This document shows, in pieces, positions 62,930 through 64,000 of a stretch of DNA of 64,000 nt. The DNA lies in NCBI RefSeq assembly GCF_003945595.2, contig NW_024104096.1:124001-188000 (forward strand), given 5' to 3'. Each line of letters starts with the position of its first letter. The stretch's first letter is position 1. The translations under genes were made by a program, and so were the position numbers. Under the pieces are notes generated by a model, which was not told where the DNA came from, did no database searches, and was given only the letters and a program-made list of their open reading frames with translations. Source of the DNA: Pipra filicauda (Eukaryota; Chordata; Aves; Passeriformes; Pipridae).

Positions 62930-64000
62930 AAAGTTCTGCATAAACTGAAAATCACTAGTTTCTCAACATTTATCCTGGTGCATTAATATTCTTTAAATAC
63001 AAGACCATATTCTTAGCTTGCAGGAACATTTTAAGGCTGCAAAAGGAATAATGTCCAGATCTGATTCCTCACTGCAATTATTGCAGCTAAAAAAAAAAGA
63101 ACCAGAATTAACATGAGTTTGCAATTTTCTGAATAGAAAAGAGTGATGGCTGCTCTGTTTTTCAACCCCCTAAAACCTGACGAATTCAGATGTCATCCTG
63201 TTCTTACTGATTCTCCTTGGTCTTTTTATGTATTCTGTTGTCAAGTTTAGCTAATTTCAGGTAAATTTACACAAAGAGGGCAATTGGTCACAGGTTTGTC
63301 AGCTGCCAGTGCACTCTTGCCTAACTCCAGCTTGGAAAGTGCAACTCCATTAATTTAATTTGATATTATTTTTTTGCAGGGAGGGCCTGCTAGCTATGAT
63401 GGCAGGATCTCCAAACTGACTCTTCCTTGCTTAGCGGCTTAACTGGGATATGTGCAGGAGCCACTAGACACCTTGAGGTGATGGTTATGGAGTGAAGATC
63501 TGAGGCTAAAATAACTCATTTAACAGTATTTTACTGCTTTGTATCAGTTGACATTAAATCACAACCCCCGGTTAAATGTAGTGGTACAGTGCAGAGGAAA
63601 ACATTCAAATATTTTAGTACTTTTGAGTGTTATAAGGATTATAGCTACAAAATGTTCTGTACTGACAACATGAAATAATCTTTCAGCCGCTCAAGAACGA
63701 GCTAAAACAGAAACTGCACAGCCCAGACAGCCTGACTTAGAGGTGCAACTACAGTGAAAAAATAACCAGGCTACCATCTTTGAGGAGATGGACATAATGA
63801 GGCACATGAATGACAGCCTTATTTTGGTAAGATGTGAGCTCACTGGAGACCACCACCAAGCTGTCAGCAGATAAACATTAAATGATTTTGATGAAATGAC
63901 TGAAATTCTGGTTGAATTAAGCCTGAACTAAAATGAAGAGGCCCCTGAACATCCTTATTGAACTTCCCCCAAAGGCAAATTTGGCAACTTCAGAAAACCT
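62930..64000. other. Non-coding stretch
   Basis: AT-rich DNA to the right edge with nothing recognised. Confidence 0.5.

Overview
The window looks like nuclear DNA from a bird, and most of it is AT-rich intergenic or intronic sequence. The main clue is CR1 LINE sequence, one long copy and three short 3' ends, with the avian-type terminus (TTCCAACC...GATTCTATGATTCTAT). It also holds several solo LTRs of avian ERV style, flanked by 5-bp target-site duplications and ending in AAACC..ACA-type termini. I found no intact protein-coding gene, no convincing host exon, no tRNA or rRNA gene and no CRISPR array. The open frames longer than about 140 codons all lie in retroelements, LTRs or low-complexity DNA.

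Layout. 0-7.3 kb: a small CR1 remnant, a short solo LTR (about 1.60-1.95 kb) and unannotated DNA. 7.36-9.24 kb: a 5'-truncated, minus-strand RTE-clade retrotransposon keeping a recognisable reverse transcriptase with YADD and a C-terminal Cys/His motif. 11.7-12.9 kb: a probable GC-rich LTR. 13.1 kb: a 124-nt uninterrupted purine tract. 21.76-24.07 kb: a long decayed CR1 copy. 24.39-25.04 kb: a minus-strand solo LTR with a three-unit 49-bp array. 31.7-32.9 kb: a solo LTR with perfect target duplications, probably nested inside an older LTR. 38.67 kb: a CR1 3' remnant. 42.85-43.09 kb: a T/G-rich tract plus a local duplication. 52.6-53.5 kb: a solo LTR with duplications. 53.83-54.25 kb: a well-kept CR1 3' end. 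62.0-62.9 kb: a minus-strand LTR. The rest, including 13.3-21.7, 25.0-31.7, 32.9-52.6 and 54.2-62.0 kb, is non-coding as far as can be read.

The elements do not form a functional system. They are a record of successive insertions. The most informative is the RTE copy. RTE elements of this general kind (AviRTE) are reported from only some bird lineages and from filarial nematodes, and are attributed to horizontal transfer. Assigning this copy to AviRTE is my inference and needs a database comparison.
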